This document shows positions 7,657 through 17,222 of a stretch of 64,000 bases of DNA, one piece after another. Under the pieces are notes generated by a model that ran no database searches, was not told where the DNA came from, and worked only from the letters and a program-made list of their open reading frames with translations. Numbering within the stretch: position 1 is the first letter of the stretch; each line of letters begins with the position of its first letter. The position numbers and the translations under genes were made by a program. The DNA lies in the NCBI GenBank assembly GCA_963768715.1, contig CAVYJC010000006.1, positions 62,001-126,000 on the forward strand, given 5' to 3'. This stretch comes from DATKEJ01 sp963768715 (GTDB taxonomy: Bacteria > Bacteroidota > Rhodothermia > Rhodothermales > DATKEJ01).

Positions 7657-9711
7657 ATGAACCGACGTGATGTCTTAAAGCTGGCGGCCGCGGCAGCCAC
7701 CTCAGAACTCCTTCGCCCTTTGTCCCTAGAGGCCCGCCCGCGGGCTCAAAACGAGCTGTTGGCGTACGGCCTCTTTTTCGACGATGTCGACATCGAGCGA
7801 ATGCGCCATCTCTTTTCGGAGTCCGGACGGTTCGCCTCGCTGCGAGAACGCATGCTCGCCTTTGACCGAGTGGCTGAACGTCGCTTCATCAAGGAGGAAG
7901 TCCGCTACAACGACCAGCTTTTTCACATTGCCCGCCTGGGAAACAGCGCCGAGGAAATGGCCTTCCTGTACCTGATGACAGGAGACGAGGATGCTGCCGA
8001 CCTTGCAGCCGATCTGGTGCGAACCATGATGAAATTCCAACGTTGGGATTTCTTTCTGGAAGGCGGAAAAGACGTTGTCGGCGTACAGCGAGCGCCGAGC
8101 TCAACCATCGCCGTGTCGCTGGTTTCGGACTGGCTGGGTCCACGGATTACCCCCGAGGAACGGGCCGATTGGATCACCACCATGGGCCGGCGCGGCTGTG
8201 AACCGTGCTATGTCGGTCTTTACGGCATCAGGAATCCGAGGGAGGTCGTCGGCTGGGGCTTCGATGAAACGAGTACGTTCTTCGAGCACCGGCCGGGCAA
8301 CAACACCGACATGTCCCGGCGACCCGAGATCACGGCGACAACCAATCTTCGCGCCGTTCCTGCCGGTGCGCTCACGATCGGCGCCTTGACCTATCGGCAG
8401 GAATTCGGAGACGGACCGGACGTAAGGCGCTGGCTCGAGATGGCTACTTTCAGTCTGGAAGAATTCAATCGGATCTTCCGTCCCGACGGCTCCTACCACG
8501 AGGGCGTCAGCTACGGGAATTACACAGCAACCCACCTGGCCCAGGCAACGACGATCCTCGAGCGTTTCGGGGAGAAGAACGTCCTGGCGAAAATCAACTG
8601 GGAGGGATATGCCCGCTACATCGTCAACATGGCGATGCCGACAGACGAAGATCCGTACGACATCGTCAACTTCGGAGACAACGGGAATCCGAAAAGCGGC
8701 GAGAGGGGAGCCGTTACGCGGACAGCCGTACCCTATTGGATAGGGCGGCGTTATCTCAGCGGACTCGCCCAATGGTTCGCGGATGAACGTGGCGGCGATC
8801 CGGACTTCTGGGCCCTGATCTGGTATGACGAGACCGTCAGAGCCGTCCGACCCGAGGCGATGAACCGACTTTGGATTTCCGATCTCGATTGGGTAACCGC
8901 TAGAACCGGGTTCAATCCTCGGGATCTCGTCGTTGGACTTCGCAGCGGCGCACCCGGCAATCATGAGCATGCGGACCGCAACGCGCTGATCGTAAAATGC
9001 TTTGGTGAGCAGCTGGTAACCGATCCATACAGACCCCCTTACAGCTACTCTGATCCGGCATGGCCCATGCGGCTCACAATTGGGCACAGCGCCGTCCTAA
9101 TCGACGGCAAGGGCCACGAATACCACAACGGCGTTGAGGGAACGAACGCGTCGACATCCTACGCACGGCTCGTGGATTCAGGCACCGGCAGCGGCTACGC
9201 ATTCTGGGTCAGCGAAGCAACCCAGCCGTACCGCCTGGTCGACGTCGATGTGAAGTTTGTTGCGCGAACCGTCATCGTCCTCTACGAGGCGCCCGCCGTC
9301 GTCGTCATAGATCGGATGACGAAATACTCGACACCTTCGCAATTTCAGGCCCGATACTTCGGCTACAATTACGACGGACGTTGTCGTCAGGAAACCTCGG
9401 GATCCGACTTTGTCACAAGTCGTCCGGGCGTACTCATGAAAGGACGCGTGCTGAGCACCGTTCCGACGCATGCAGCGATCGGACGTTTGCCGATTCCCGA
9501 CGAGATCGCCGACAGACATCCATTCGTCGAGATCGGAACGATCGAACCCGCTATGGAGGCGACAGTGTTGACTGGCCTCTCGATCGCCAGAACGGACGAT
9601 TCTATTCCGGGAGCGGAGATTGTGCGTTCGGACAATGGATTCGAGATTTCCTTTGGTCGAATCCAAATCTCGATCGGAGAAGACGGGAAAATTGTGGACC
9701 AAAGCACGTAG
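7657..9711 (+). CDS. Secreted heparinase II/III-like polysaccharide lyase
   Basis: 684 residues from the ATG at 7657. Six further ATGs lie just upstream inside a heptameric repeat, one of them in frame at 7648, and are less likely starts. The N-terminus MNRRDVLKLAAAAATSELL resembles a twin-arginine signal, which would place the protein in the periplasm or outside. An alpha-helical toroid (about 40-370) is followed by a beta-sandwich heparinase II/III-like domain. Candidate catalytic segments are SYHEGVSYGNYTATHLA (about 280) and GNHEHADRNALIV (about 436), the latter matching the conserved His/Asp metal segment. Such lyases cleave uronic-acid-containing glycans (heparin, alginate, other sulfated polysaccharides) by beta-elimination. 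The minus-strand symporter faces it 30 bp beyond its stop. The substrate cannot be specified. Confidence 0.85.
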   Translation: MNRRDVLKLAAAAATSELLRPLSLEARPRAQNELLAYGLFFDDVDIERMRHLFSESGRFASLRERMLAFDRVAERRFIKEEVRYNDQLFHIARLGNSAEEMAFLYLMTGDEDAADLAADLVRTMMKFQRWDFFLEGGKDVVGVQRAPSSTIAVSLVSDWLGPRITPEERADWITTMGRRGCEPCYVGLYGIRNPREVVGWGFDETSTFFEHRPGNNTDMSRRPEITATTNLRAVPAGALTIGALTYRQEFGDGPDVRRWLEMATFSLEEFNRIFRPDGSYHEGVSYGNYTATHLAQATTILERFGEKNVLAKINWEGYARYIVNMAMPTDEDPYDIVNFGDNGNPKSGERGAVTRTAVPYWIGRRYLSGLAQWFADERGGDPDFWALIWYDETVRAVRPEAMNRLWISDLDWVTARTGFNPRDLVVGLRSGAPGNHEHADRNALIVKCFGEQLVTDPYRPPYSYSDPAWPMRLTIGHSAVLIDGKGHEYHNGVEGTNASTSYARLVDSGTGSGYAFWVSEATQPYRLVDVDVKFVARTVIVLYEAPAVVVIDRMTKYSTPSQFQARYFGYNYDGRCRQETSGSDFVTSRPGVLMKGRVLSTVPTHAAIGRLPIPDEIADRHPFVEIGTIEPAMEATVLTGLSIARTDDSIPGAEIVRSDNGFEISFGRIQISIGEDGKIVDQST

Positions 9712-9741
9712 CAGGGCGGGGCAGGAGCAGGAAGAACGACA

Positions 9742-11643
9742 TTAGGTGTCACGCTTCAGTCCCAGAAAGACGAGTCCACTCCCGGCGAGGATGACGCTCA
9801 GTGCGACGTATATGGGCCAGCTTCCTTTCGGACCCTGCAGCGCACCGATCAACCCCGGCAAGGCGCCCAGTGCGATGGCCGACCAGCCAATCACCGAGTA
9901 GGTTTCACTTCGTCCTCGGATAGTCCCAACCTCAGCCTCTGTATCGACTGGTCGCTCGAGCCTCTCGAAGAGCGCGTCCAAAGCACCCGTATCGGAGGTC
10001 TCGTCGCGGGCATAAAGTGGGGCAAAACCGGCGTTCAGCAGGCCAATACTGAGGCAAACGATGAGTGTCCATGGATTGCCTCCGCCACTCGCGGTCTGTC
10101 CGAACACCATAGTTGGAGCCTCCACCACCGAAAATCCCACCCAGAACGCCGCCGCTAGAGCTACGCCCGCGACAATGCCCCATTCCGGCCGACGATAATA
10201 GAGCCGACCGATCCATCTCGATGTAAATACAATGGCGATACAGACGATGATCACTGCGATATACTGAGATCCGAGCGTCCAATTCAGCGCAAATCTCGTA
10301 TAAGCAGAGACGACCGACCCGCCCGCGATAGCTGGGATTGCGGACCAGGTGCTCGGCCATTTCGTCAGGATGCCGACGAGAAGGGGTATCGTCACCGGAA
10401 TCGTGAAAAGTCCGAGCACGATGTTACTGATCGTGAAGATCCCCAGCCTGCTGTGAACGATGAAGAGTGCCGTAACTACCGCAACGACGCTTAGACTGAC
10501 GACAACGAGCCGGCCGACGATCAGCAATTCACGTTCCGTAGCCGCGGGTCGAAAATGTCCTTTGTAGAGATCGATCGACACGATCGATGCGACGGCGTTC
10601 CAAACGGAGTCGAGCGCCGACATGGAGGCGGCAATCATCGCCGCAAGAAATAAACCCACCACACCGGCCGGCATATAGTGCATGACGACCGCGATAAACA
10701 CGTTCTCGTCGGGTTTCGTCGCCAGCCCGTAGAACGGGAGCTGGCTGACTTCAGGCCAAAGCACTTTTCCGACCAGGGGTGGAATACCGAACAGCAGGGG
10801 AGAGGTGCAAAAAAGCGCGAACGCGAGCCATCCAACTCGATTGGCGGCCCGTTCGTCACGTACGGAGAAGAATCGCTGCGCCTTATCTCCTACGACGTTC
10901 CCGAAAATCCCCGCGACAACGAAGCCGATCAGATACCACTGCGTGTAGACCGTACCGGCTCTGACCTCGTGCTGAAAAGAGATGGCCGGGAGCTTCCTCA
11001 GAAGGTCCATCGGCGTGCCGTGATCCCCTGCGAACAGGACGACCGGAACGAGCACGACGCAGACCGCAAACAAAACGAGAAACTGGATCACGTCTGTCAC
11101 GCTCACCGCCCAGAGTCCCCCTGCGACCGTATAGACCAGTACGAAAATCCCGAAGAAGAGAATCAGCCCATCGATCGCCCACGAAACATTCGGGAAAAGC
11201 GCGGGCGCCGAGATCTTCGCTACCGCTGCCAGATGGTGGCCCGGCCAGTACATCATGCTGACGACCAGAACGAGGCTTATCACAATCCGCGTGACGTGAT
11301 TGTACCGTTCCTCGACGTACTCTACGGGCGACGATATCCGCGATCGTCGCCAGCGGACGGCCGACAGCTTGAATCCTATCAAGAATCCGATCGGCTTACC
11401 TGCCATGTAGAGAAATCCGAACCAGCCGGTGTTGTACACGAAGCTGGCAGCCCCGGTGAACATCCACGCCGAGAACGTGGTCATATAGAGCGAGATGCCG
11501 GCTACCCACCATGGAATCTGGTTGCCGCCGACAAAGAAGTCGTGGCCCGTCTTCGTGAACCGCGCAAACCATGCTCCAGCCACCAGCACGGCGATCAGGT
11601 AGATCGCAATGACGAGGTAGTCTGCAAGCGGAAGTGAAATCAT
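9742..11643 (-). CDS. Sodium/solute symporter (SSS/SLC5 family)
   Basis: 633 residues with about 13-14 hydrophobic segments. The N-terminal part carries the SSS pattern: a first helix (DYLVIAIYLIAVLVAG), FVGGNQIPWWVAGISLYMTTFSAW and a GKPIGFLIGF segment. Family members use the sodium gradient to import sugars, sialic acids, amino acids or vitamins across the inner membrane. A hydrophilic loop at about 540-590, before the last two helices, is longer than in small family members. It is convergent with the lyase and divergent from the metallophosphoesterase (178 bp between starts). Its place among an epimerase, a lyase and a debranching-like enzyme makes a sugar the favoured substrate, which is inference. 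The start at 11643 begins directly before the first helix. Confidence 0.9.
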   Translation of the reverse strand: MISLPLADYLVIAIYLIAVLVAGAWFARFTKTGHDFFVGGNQIPWWVAGISLYMTTFSAWMFTGAASFVYNTGWFGFLYMAGKPIGFLIGFKLSAVRWRRSRISSPVEYVEERYNHVTRIVISLVLVVSMMYWPGHHLAAVAKISAPALFPNVSWAIDGLILFFGIFVLVYTVAGGLWAVSVTDVIQFLVLFAVCVVLVPVVLFAGDHGTPMDLLRKLPAISFQHEVRAGTVYTQWYLIGFVVAGIFGNVVGDKAQRFFSVRDERAANRVGWLAFALFCTSPLLFGIPPLVGKVLWPEVSQLPFYGLATKPDENVFIAVVMHYMPAGVVGLFLAAMIAASMSALDSVWNAVASIVSIDLYKGHFRPAATERELLIVGRLVVVSLSVVAVVTALFIVHSRLGIFTISNIVLGLFTIPVTIPLLVGILTKWPSTWSAIPAIAGGSVVSAYTRFALNWTLGSQYIAVIIVCIAIVFTSRWIGRLYYRRPEWGIVAGVALAAAFWVGFSVVEAPTMVFGQTASGGGNPWTLIVCLSIGLLNAGFAPLYARDETSDTGALDALFERLERPVDTEAEVGTIRGRSETYSVIGWSAIALGALPGLIGALQGPKGSWPIYVALSVILAGSGLVFLGLKRDT

Positions 11644-11782
11644 CGGCGCACGGTTGAGCAGGGATAATAGTCAAAGGGCCCGATTCAACGAAAACCCGCT
11701 ATCTTGCACGCAATCCGAAATCGCCTCTAAAATCAGACCAATGTTGCCTAAGGTAACCCGCTACCAGCCATCGCCAGAACCC

Positions 11783-11818
11783 AATTCTTAATCCTTAATT
11801 CTTAATTCTTAATTACTT
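11783..11818 (+). repeat. Heptameric repeat (AATTCTT word)
   Basis: Four units (AATTCTT, AATCCTT, AATTCTT, AATTCTT) followed by a degenerate AATTACTT end 3 bp before the metallophosphoesterase start. Confidence 0.82.
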
Positions 11819-11821
11819 ACA

Positions 11822-12721
11822 ATGTGGTCTTTCATTCACGTAGCAGACGTTCACGTTGGCACGCCCCGTTCCTTCCGTTATCAGCCTGCCTGGAATGAAA
11901 ATTGGGAGACCGCCAGGGGACAGATTATTGATCTCGACCCCGAGTTTCTTCTCGTCGGGGGAGACATGACGCGCGACGGTTCGACCCATTCGTTCGAACT
12001 CGAGCAGGTCAAAGAGATTTTTGACAACCTGCCGTTTCCGACGCATGTGATACCTGGCAATCACGAGGTCGGGAACAAGTACATGCCTCAGGAGCCCATG
12101 TCGATCCAGCCGGAGTTCCTCGATCGATACGCCGCGGTTTTCGGGCCGAGCGAGTGGAGTTTTGAGCACGAAGGCGTGCGCTTCTCGGCCTGCAACGCAT
12201 TCCTCCTCGGATCGGGGCTGCCCGAGGAACGAATACTCAGATCCTGGCTGCAGGAACAGGCTTGTCTGCCGCGGCCGCGGCTCCATGTCTGGATGATTCA
12301 TCCCGCTCTGTTCGCCGACAGCTTCGAAGAGCCCGACTGGGACCGGGCAATCGATCGCCACGCCTGGTACTTCGCGTTAGACGGTGAACCGCGTCGATTC
12401 CTGTTCGACGTCTTCAAGAAGAGTGGAGCGACCGATGTAATCACGGCACACATTCACTGCAGAAGGCACGTCAAGGTGGAGGGAATCAACGTCCACTTTG
12501 CTCCCTCGACCGCGTTCCCGCAGTGGAGGAATCGATGGCCGGACGGCGATGCCGCTTTGGGATTCCTTCGATTTACCGTCGAGGAAATGCGCATTCAACC
12601 GGAGTTCGTGCCGCTGGCCTCCGTGTCGAGCAAGAAAGGTTACGGTCCGGGTGGCAATCCCAGCCGCGACGAGCGCGACTATTCGATCGCCTGGGAAGAA
12701 CCCTCACTCGAAACACCCTAG
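11822..12721 (+). CDS. Calcineurin-like metallophosphoesterase
   Basis: 299 residues, no signal peptide. The whole metallophosphoesterase signature is present: D9-x-H11 (VADVHVG), D48 (GGDMTRDG), N80-H81 (PGNHEVG), H160 (MIHPAL) and H210-x-H212 (TAHIHCRR). These residues bind two metal ions and hydrolyse phosphomonoesters or diesters. Substrates range from nucleotides to sugar phosphates and phosphoproteins and cannot be read from the motif. The gene begins directly after a heptameric repeat (11783-11818), so its leader lies within or beside that repeat. The next gene starts 15 nt after its stop, so the two are probably co-transcribed. Confidence 0.9.
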   Translation: MWSFIHVADVHVGTPRSFRYQPAWNENWETARGQIIDLDPEFLLVGGDMTRDGSTHSFELEQVKEIFDNLPFPTHVIPGNHEVGNKYMPQEPMSIQPEFLDRYAAVFGPSEWSFEHEGVRFSACNAFLLGSGLPEERILRSWLQEQACLPRPRLHVWMIHPALFADSFEEPDWDRAIDRHAWYFALDGEPRRFLFDVFKKSGATDVITAHIHCRRHVKVEGINVHFAPSTAFPQWRNRWPDGDAALGFLRFTVEEMRIQPEFVPLASVSSKKGYGPGGNPSRDERDYSIAWEEPSLETP

Positions 12722-12736
12722 GGTTGGGCTCTCGAA

Positions 12737-15133
12737 ATGCCGTCTCTTTCACGTGACCCCGGTCCGGTGGACCACCCATTTCGAACGCGGCGCCGTCTCT
12801 GCTACGCCGTTGCTCCCGTGCATTCGACGGTAGTCGTCATTCTCCTCCTTGGATTGATGTCGTCGGGCTGCGCCGAGGCACCGAGCAAAAGCCCGCGCGT
12901 GATCGACGGCCTGGGCATCGTCGTCGACTCACTTCAAAACCGCGAGTTTTCCTACACGGACAAGGCGTCGGGATACTACTATGGTCGTACGCATCGTAGG
13001 GACTCGAGCGACTGGTTTGCAGGGTGGAACGTCGGTCGCCGTCGCATTTTCAGCGACTATCGGATCGGGGTTGGGGATGCGTGGCAGGACCGATCCGAGG
13101 CCGAGGTTACGGTTTACCCCCATAGGCTGGTCAGGAGCTTTCCCCAGGTGGTCGAGACCTTCCGACTCTTCGACGGCGTGCCCGTCCTGAGCATCGCACT
13201 GGACAGTGTGGAGGCGGGTACAATCGCACTCGCACTCGAGGGAGAGATGATTGCCTTCGATGGGTCCTGCGGCTCCGCGCTCTGCTACGCTTCGAAGGAG
13301 GCGCCCGATGAGGTCATCGGCGTGACCACCTTCCGCCCGGAACATCTCGCGGCGGGCGGCCCTCCCGATTCAATTCGAATCACCGATTGGTCTCGAAGCG
13401 GCGGATTCCTCATCGCTCTCGCCCCCACGCCGGACTCGCTCGAGAGTCTCCTGGGCCGTGCCAGGGCCGGGCAGCGCGACTGGACTGCAGCACGCGAGTC
13501 GCGAATGGAGCGCCTCGTAGGCGAATCCAGTTTCTTCGCATCCGACGTCGACTCGCTTACGACGGCGATTCGATGGATACAGCTCACCCTCGATGAGCTC
13601 ATCATGCATCAGACCGGGTACGGCATCTACGCGGGGCTTCCGTGGTTCAACGATTACTGGGGTCGCGATCTCTTTATCTCGCTCCCCGGCGCTACGCTCG
13701 TCTCTGGAGAATTCGAAGTCGCCGCGAGCATATTGCGATCGTTCGCGCGGTACCAGAATACAGATGCCCGCTCACCGAACTACGGCCGCGTGCCGAACCG
13801 GCTTCGCCCCGATGACGTCATCTACAACACGACCGACGGCACGCCACGCTTCGTGATCGCTCTCTTCGAGTATCTGAAATACAGCGGGGATACCGACATT
13901 CTCGAGGACCTGTATCCCGCTGTGGAGCGATCCGTCGATGGACCGCTCCGTTTCTGGACGGATTCCCGGGGGTACCTGACCCACGACGACGCGGATACCT
14001 GGATGGATGCCAAGCTGGATGGCCGCATTCCCTGGTCCCCGCGAGGTAATCGAGCGGTCGACATTGAGGCGCTTTGGTACCGACAGTTGATCTGCGCCTC
14101 GAAGATTGCACGCATCGTCGGGCGGGACACTACGGCGCGTCGTTGGAATGCCGTCGCGGATTCGCTCGTTCGCCATTTCCAGGCAGACTTCCTTGCCCCG
14201 CACGGTGACCCCATGCTCGCCGATCGGCTGACGGCGCATGGGTCGCCCGACTTCACGATGAGGCCCAACCAGCTCTTCGCCCTCGATCTCGTCCAAAGCG
14301 ACTCTGTCCGCATGGAGATCACGAGACATGTTTGGGAATCACTGGTCTATCCGTGGGGAGTCGCCTCCCTGAGCCAGGCCGATCCGAATTTCCACCCCTA
14401 TCACGAGTACTGGGAGTATTACCCCAAGGATGCGGCATATCACAACGGAACCGTCTGGCTCTGGAACAACGGGATCGCCATGCAGCGAATGCTCGAGGCA
14501 CATCAAACGGAGGCGGCCTACCATTTGCTCGCCGGCATGTCGCATCAAGCACTTGTTACAGGTGCGGTCGGCAGTTTGAGCGAGAACATGGACGCACTGC
14601 CGCGCCCGGGCTCGACGTATGCGCGTCGTTCCGGCACGTTCTTGCAGGCTTGGTCAAATGCTGAGTACCTGCGGGTCTGGTATCAGTACTTCCTGGGTGT
14701 GCGTCCCGACGCACTGACAAACACGCTGTATTTAGCTCCGCAGATCCCGGAAGGCTTGCACGAAGTCGACTTCCGTTCCAGAGTCTTCAGTGGATGGATG
14801 AAGGCGAAGTTTAGATCCGGGGAACGTGCGTCGACTTTCTCCTATGAATTCACCGCTTTTGCCCCGCGTGTCGTCTTTCAGCTCCCACCGTTCCGGGAAT
14901 TGCAACTCGACGTTCATGACGGCGACCGTCTCGAGATCGTTCAGCAACAAGACCATTTGAAGTGGTCATTGCGGCGACTGGCTGGATCATTAGGCGGAGA
15001 GGGCACATCCCCCGTCGATCCCCGGCAAGTCAGGCTTTCCGACTTGGAGACGCGCATTTTCGATGGAGTCACGTTCGCTGCGCCCGAGCTTCGACCCGGC
15101 CTCAGGGCGCTCCGTAACAAGAGAGGCGATTGA
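12737..15133 (+). CDS. Glycogen debranching enzyme-like (GH133, amylo-1,6-glucosidase type) lipoprotein
   Basis: 798 residues if the ATG at 12737 is used. An in-frame GTG at 12818 gives a more natural lipoprotein signal (hydrophobic stretch then LMSSGC) and may be the true start. After a beta-rich N-terminal domain (about 60-260), the C-terminal (alpha/alpha)6 barrel has the series typical of bacterial debranching enzymes: YWGRDLFISLPGATL, a TDGTPRFVIALFEYL segment, DADTWMDAKLDG, AVDIEALWYRQL and YHNGTVWLWNNG. Known members hydrolyse alpha-1,6 branch glucosyl units. A membrane-anchored exported version would act on imported or environmental alpha-glucan rather than on stored glycogen. Tight spacing to the metallophosphoesterase implies an operon. 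Confidence 0.85.
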   Translation: MPSLSRDPGPVDHPFRTRRRLCYAVAPVHSTVVVILLLGLMSSGCAEAPSKSPRVIDGLGIVVDSLQNREFSYTDKASGYYYGRTHRRDSSDWFAGWNVGRRRIFSDYRIGVGDAWQDRSEAEVTVYPHRLVRSFPQVVETFRLFDGVPVLSIALDSVEAGTIALALEGEMIAFDGSCGSALCYASKEAPDEVIGVTTFRPEHLAAGGPPDSIRITDWSRSGGFLIALAPTPDSLESLLGRARAGQRDWTAARESRMERLVGESSFFASDVDSLTTAIRWIQLTLDELIMHQTGYGIYAGLPWFNDYWGRDLFISLPGATLVSGEFEVAASILRSFARYQNTDARSPNYGRVPNRLRPDDVIYNTTDGTPRFVIALFEYLKYSGDTDILEDLYPAVERSVDGPLRFWTDSRGYLTHDDADTWMDAKLDGRIPWSPRGNRAVDIEALWYRQLICASKIARIVGRDTTARRWNAVADSLVRHFQADFLAPHGDPMLADRLTAHGSPDFTMRPNQLFALDLVQSDSVRMEITRHVWESLVYPWGVASLSQADPNFHPYHEYWEYYPKDAAYHNGTVWLWNNGIAMQRMLEAHQTEAAYHLLAGMSHQALVTGAVGSLSENMDALPRPGSTYARRSGTFLQAWSNAEYLRVWYQYFLGVRPDALTNTLYLAPQIPEGLHEVDFRSRVFSGWMKAKFRSGERASTFSYEFTAFAPRVVFQLPPFRELQLDVHDGDRLEIVQQQDHLKWSLRRLAGSLGGEGTSPVDPRQVRLSDLETRIFDGVTFAAPELRPGLRALRNKRGD

Positions 15134-15259
15134 GCGCGAGCTAAATGCGAGGCGACGAGCAACGGACCCGGGATTCCCCGTTCGAAGAATTGAATCGGCA
15201 GAATTGGTCACGCACGGTTAACTTGCCATGAAGCATCCCATTATCCTAACTGCCTCATC

Positions 15260-15727
15260 ATGCTAAAAACCATTCTCCCGGTCGTCGTGGTCTGCGCCGT
15301 TTTCGCGGCCTGTCAGCAGTCTGGCGAGGATCAACCCGCCACGTCGGTCCCCGATGCGTCACCTCTTCTTGAAACCGACCTTGCCTTTGCCAAAATGTCG
15401 GCTGACAGTGGAGCCGTAGCGGCCTTCACTATGTACCTTGCAGAAGACGCCGTCCAGATGCCCAGTGGGGCATCGCCAATTAACGGACGTGATGATATCG
15501 TCGCCGCCATGGCTTCCGGTCCGGACATGCAGCTGATGTGGGAGCCCAAACACGCCGAAGTTGCAATTTCCGGCGAGTTGGGATGGACCTGGGGGGTCTA
15601 CGAAGCCAAATTCACCGACAGCGGTGGGGAAGAAGTCTCGTCGGCCGGGAAATACGTAAACGTCTGGCGAAAGCAAGACGACGGGTCCTGGCGAGTGATC
15701 GTAGACATGGGCAACCCAGGCGTTTGA
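15260..15727 (+). CDS. SnoaL/DUF4440-like lipoprotein
   Basis: 155 residues. The N-terminus (MLKTILPVVVVCAVFAAC) is a lipoprotein signal with Cys18 as the acylated residue. The mature part has the NTF2-like cone pattern of DUF4440 proteins: an initial helix with LAFAKMSADSGAVAAF, a strand pair around DAVQMPSGASPINGRDDI, and the closing strands GKYVNVWRKQDDGSWRVIVD. Members are small ligand-binding or steroid-isomerase-like folds, usually without assigned substrate. It sits alone between the debranching enzyme and a convergent decarboxylase whose stop lies 37 bp away. Fold assignment is good; function is unknown. Confidence 0.83.
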   Translation: MLKTILPVVVVCAVFAACQQSGEDQPATSVPDASPLLETDLAFAKMSADSGAVAAFTMYLAEDAVQMPSGASPINGRDDIVAAMASGPDMQLMWEPKHAEVAISGELGWTWGVYEAKFTDSGGEEVSSAGKYVNVWRKQDDGSWRVIVDMGNPGV

Positions 15728-15764
15728 CGGACCGGAGCAAGGGGTAACCTCGCGGCGATTCTGG

Positions 15765-17222
15765 TCAGGAAGTCCCAGTCGCTTCCAAACGGCGGGCCGT
15801 GTCGGTGAGCGTTTCGACGGCGATCTCAATGTCTTCGAGATGCGTGCGGAAGCAAACCGCCGCCATCCGAAGGCTGAATCTTCCGTTGATTTGCGTACTC
15901 GTTACGAAGATTCGTCCGTCGGCATGGATTGCCTTGAGCAAGGCCCGATTGAAGGCATCGGCGTCACCCCGCTTTGGCACGTACCGATACGTCGCCACAG
16001 ATAGCTCGGGATAGGATCCCATCTCGAATCCATCCACTTCCGACATCCTCTCGTGGAAGTATCGGGCGAGCTGAATCTTCTCTGACAGCGCGGCCCGAAA
16101 CGGCGCTACGCCCACCACTTGGAGCGGCAGCCAGAGGCGAAGCCCTCGGAAGTGCTTGGTCAACTCAGGAGAAAGGTCCGACGGAGAAACCTCCTGATGA
16201 TCGCCGGCGGTATCCTGCAGATAGGCCGCTGCCGATGCGTGCGACGCTCTGAGTTTCCCGCCGTCCCGTACAAGCAGCGCTCCGGTCCCGTACGGAAGAA
16301 ACATCGTCTTGTGGGGATCCATCACGAGAGAGTCGGACATTTCTAATCCTTGGAGCACCTCTTTTCCTTCCGGACAGAGCGCAAAGAACGCACCGTATGC
16401 CCCGTCGACGTGATACCAGAGGCCGTAACTTTGTGCCAGCTGGCCGATCGGCTCCAGGGGATCCACCGACCCCGTATTCGTCGTCCCGGCGGATGCGATG
16501 ACCAGAAAAGGGGTCAGCCCCGCCCTTCGGTCGCTCTGGATCATGGACTCCAGCTCCGCAGGTATCATCCGGTGTGACGCATCGACCGGCACCTCTCGCC
16601 GGATGCAGGATCGAAGGCCGACCACATTCAGCGCCTTGCCGATACAATGGTGGGCATGCTCCGTCAAATAGACGACCGCACGGGAAGTCAGCGCGCCCTC
16701 GATCCCATGCTCGTCCCGCGCCGTAACGATCGCTGTGAGATTGGCCATGCTTCCACCGGAGGCGAGATAGCCTTGGCAACCCGCAGGATATCCAACCACG
16801 TCGCCCATCCATCGGATCAGTTGATTCTCCATCCTCGCAGCCCCGGGACTCGCGAAGAACACGCCGGCATAGCGATTGGAAACCGCCGCCAGAAAATCAC
16901 CCAGTGCCGAGTAAAAAAGGCCACCGCCCGGGATGTACCCAAGAAAGCGTCCTGACGTCGTATTGATACCGACCGAATCGACGTGTCTGTCGATGAGTTC
17001 GAGAACACGATTAATCCCGATGCCTTCCTCCGAAATCTCGGTATCGAGCATCCCAACGCCCAGATCCGGACGAGAGAAATAGGCCGGCGCTTGAGGAACC
17101 GAGTCAAGGTATCGCGAGGCGTACCTGTAAACGTCCTCCATCAAGCGGTCCCTTGTCTCAGAATCGGGATCAAGCATCCGTGATGACGACTCGAGCCCCC
17201 GCAACGACTCCAACTCTATCAT
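15765..17222 (-). CDS. PLP-dependent group II amino-acid decarboxylase family
   Basis: 485 residues, cytoplasmic. The fold-type I decarboxylase landmarks are present: the YLASGGSMANLTAI glycine loop that holds the PLP phosphate, HH at about 191-192 stacking on the ring, D273 (YHVDGAYGAF) contacting the pyridine nitrogen, and the Schiff-base lysine K305 (MDPHKTMFLPYG). These enzymes decarboxylate aromatic amino acids, glutamate, aspartate or diaminobutyrate; the residues that choose among them are not decisive here. The gene is divergent from the secreted protein at 17560, with a 337-bp spacer holding a short palindrome. Length is normal and the catalytic set is complete. Confidence 0.9.
   Translation of the reverse strand: MIELESLRGLESSSRMLDPDSETRDRLMEDVYRYASRYLDSVPQAPAYFSRPDLGVGMLDTEISEEGIGINRVLELIDRHVDSVGINTTSGRFLGYIPGGGLFYSALGDFLAAVSNRYAGVFFASPGAARMENQLIRWMGDVVGYPAGCQGYLASGGSMANLTAIVTARDEHGIEGALTSRAVVYLTEHAHHCIGKALNVVGLRSCIRREVPVDASHRMIPAELESMIQSDRRAGLTPFLVIASAGTTNTGSVDPLEPIGQLAQSYGLWYHVDGAYGAFFALCPEGKEVLQGLEMSDSLVMDPHKTMFLPYGTGALLVRDGGKLRASHASAAAYLQDTAGDHQEVSPSDLSPELTKHFRGLRLWLPLQVVGVAPFRAALSEKIQLARYFHERMSEVDGFEMGSYPELSVATYRYVPKRGDADAFNRALLKAIHADGRIFVTSTQINGRFSLRMAAVCFRTHLEDIEIAVETLTDTARRLEATGTS

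Noticed and set aside
8101..9087. Minus-strand frame of 328 codons inside the heparinase-like gene
   Set aside because: Antisense shadow; the plus-strand protein has the family motifs and this frame has none.
10678..11637. Plus-strand frame of 319 codons opposite the symporter
   Set aside because: Very hydrophilic, Arg-rich translation of the antisense of transmembrane helices; no start context.
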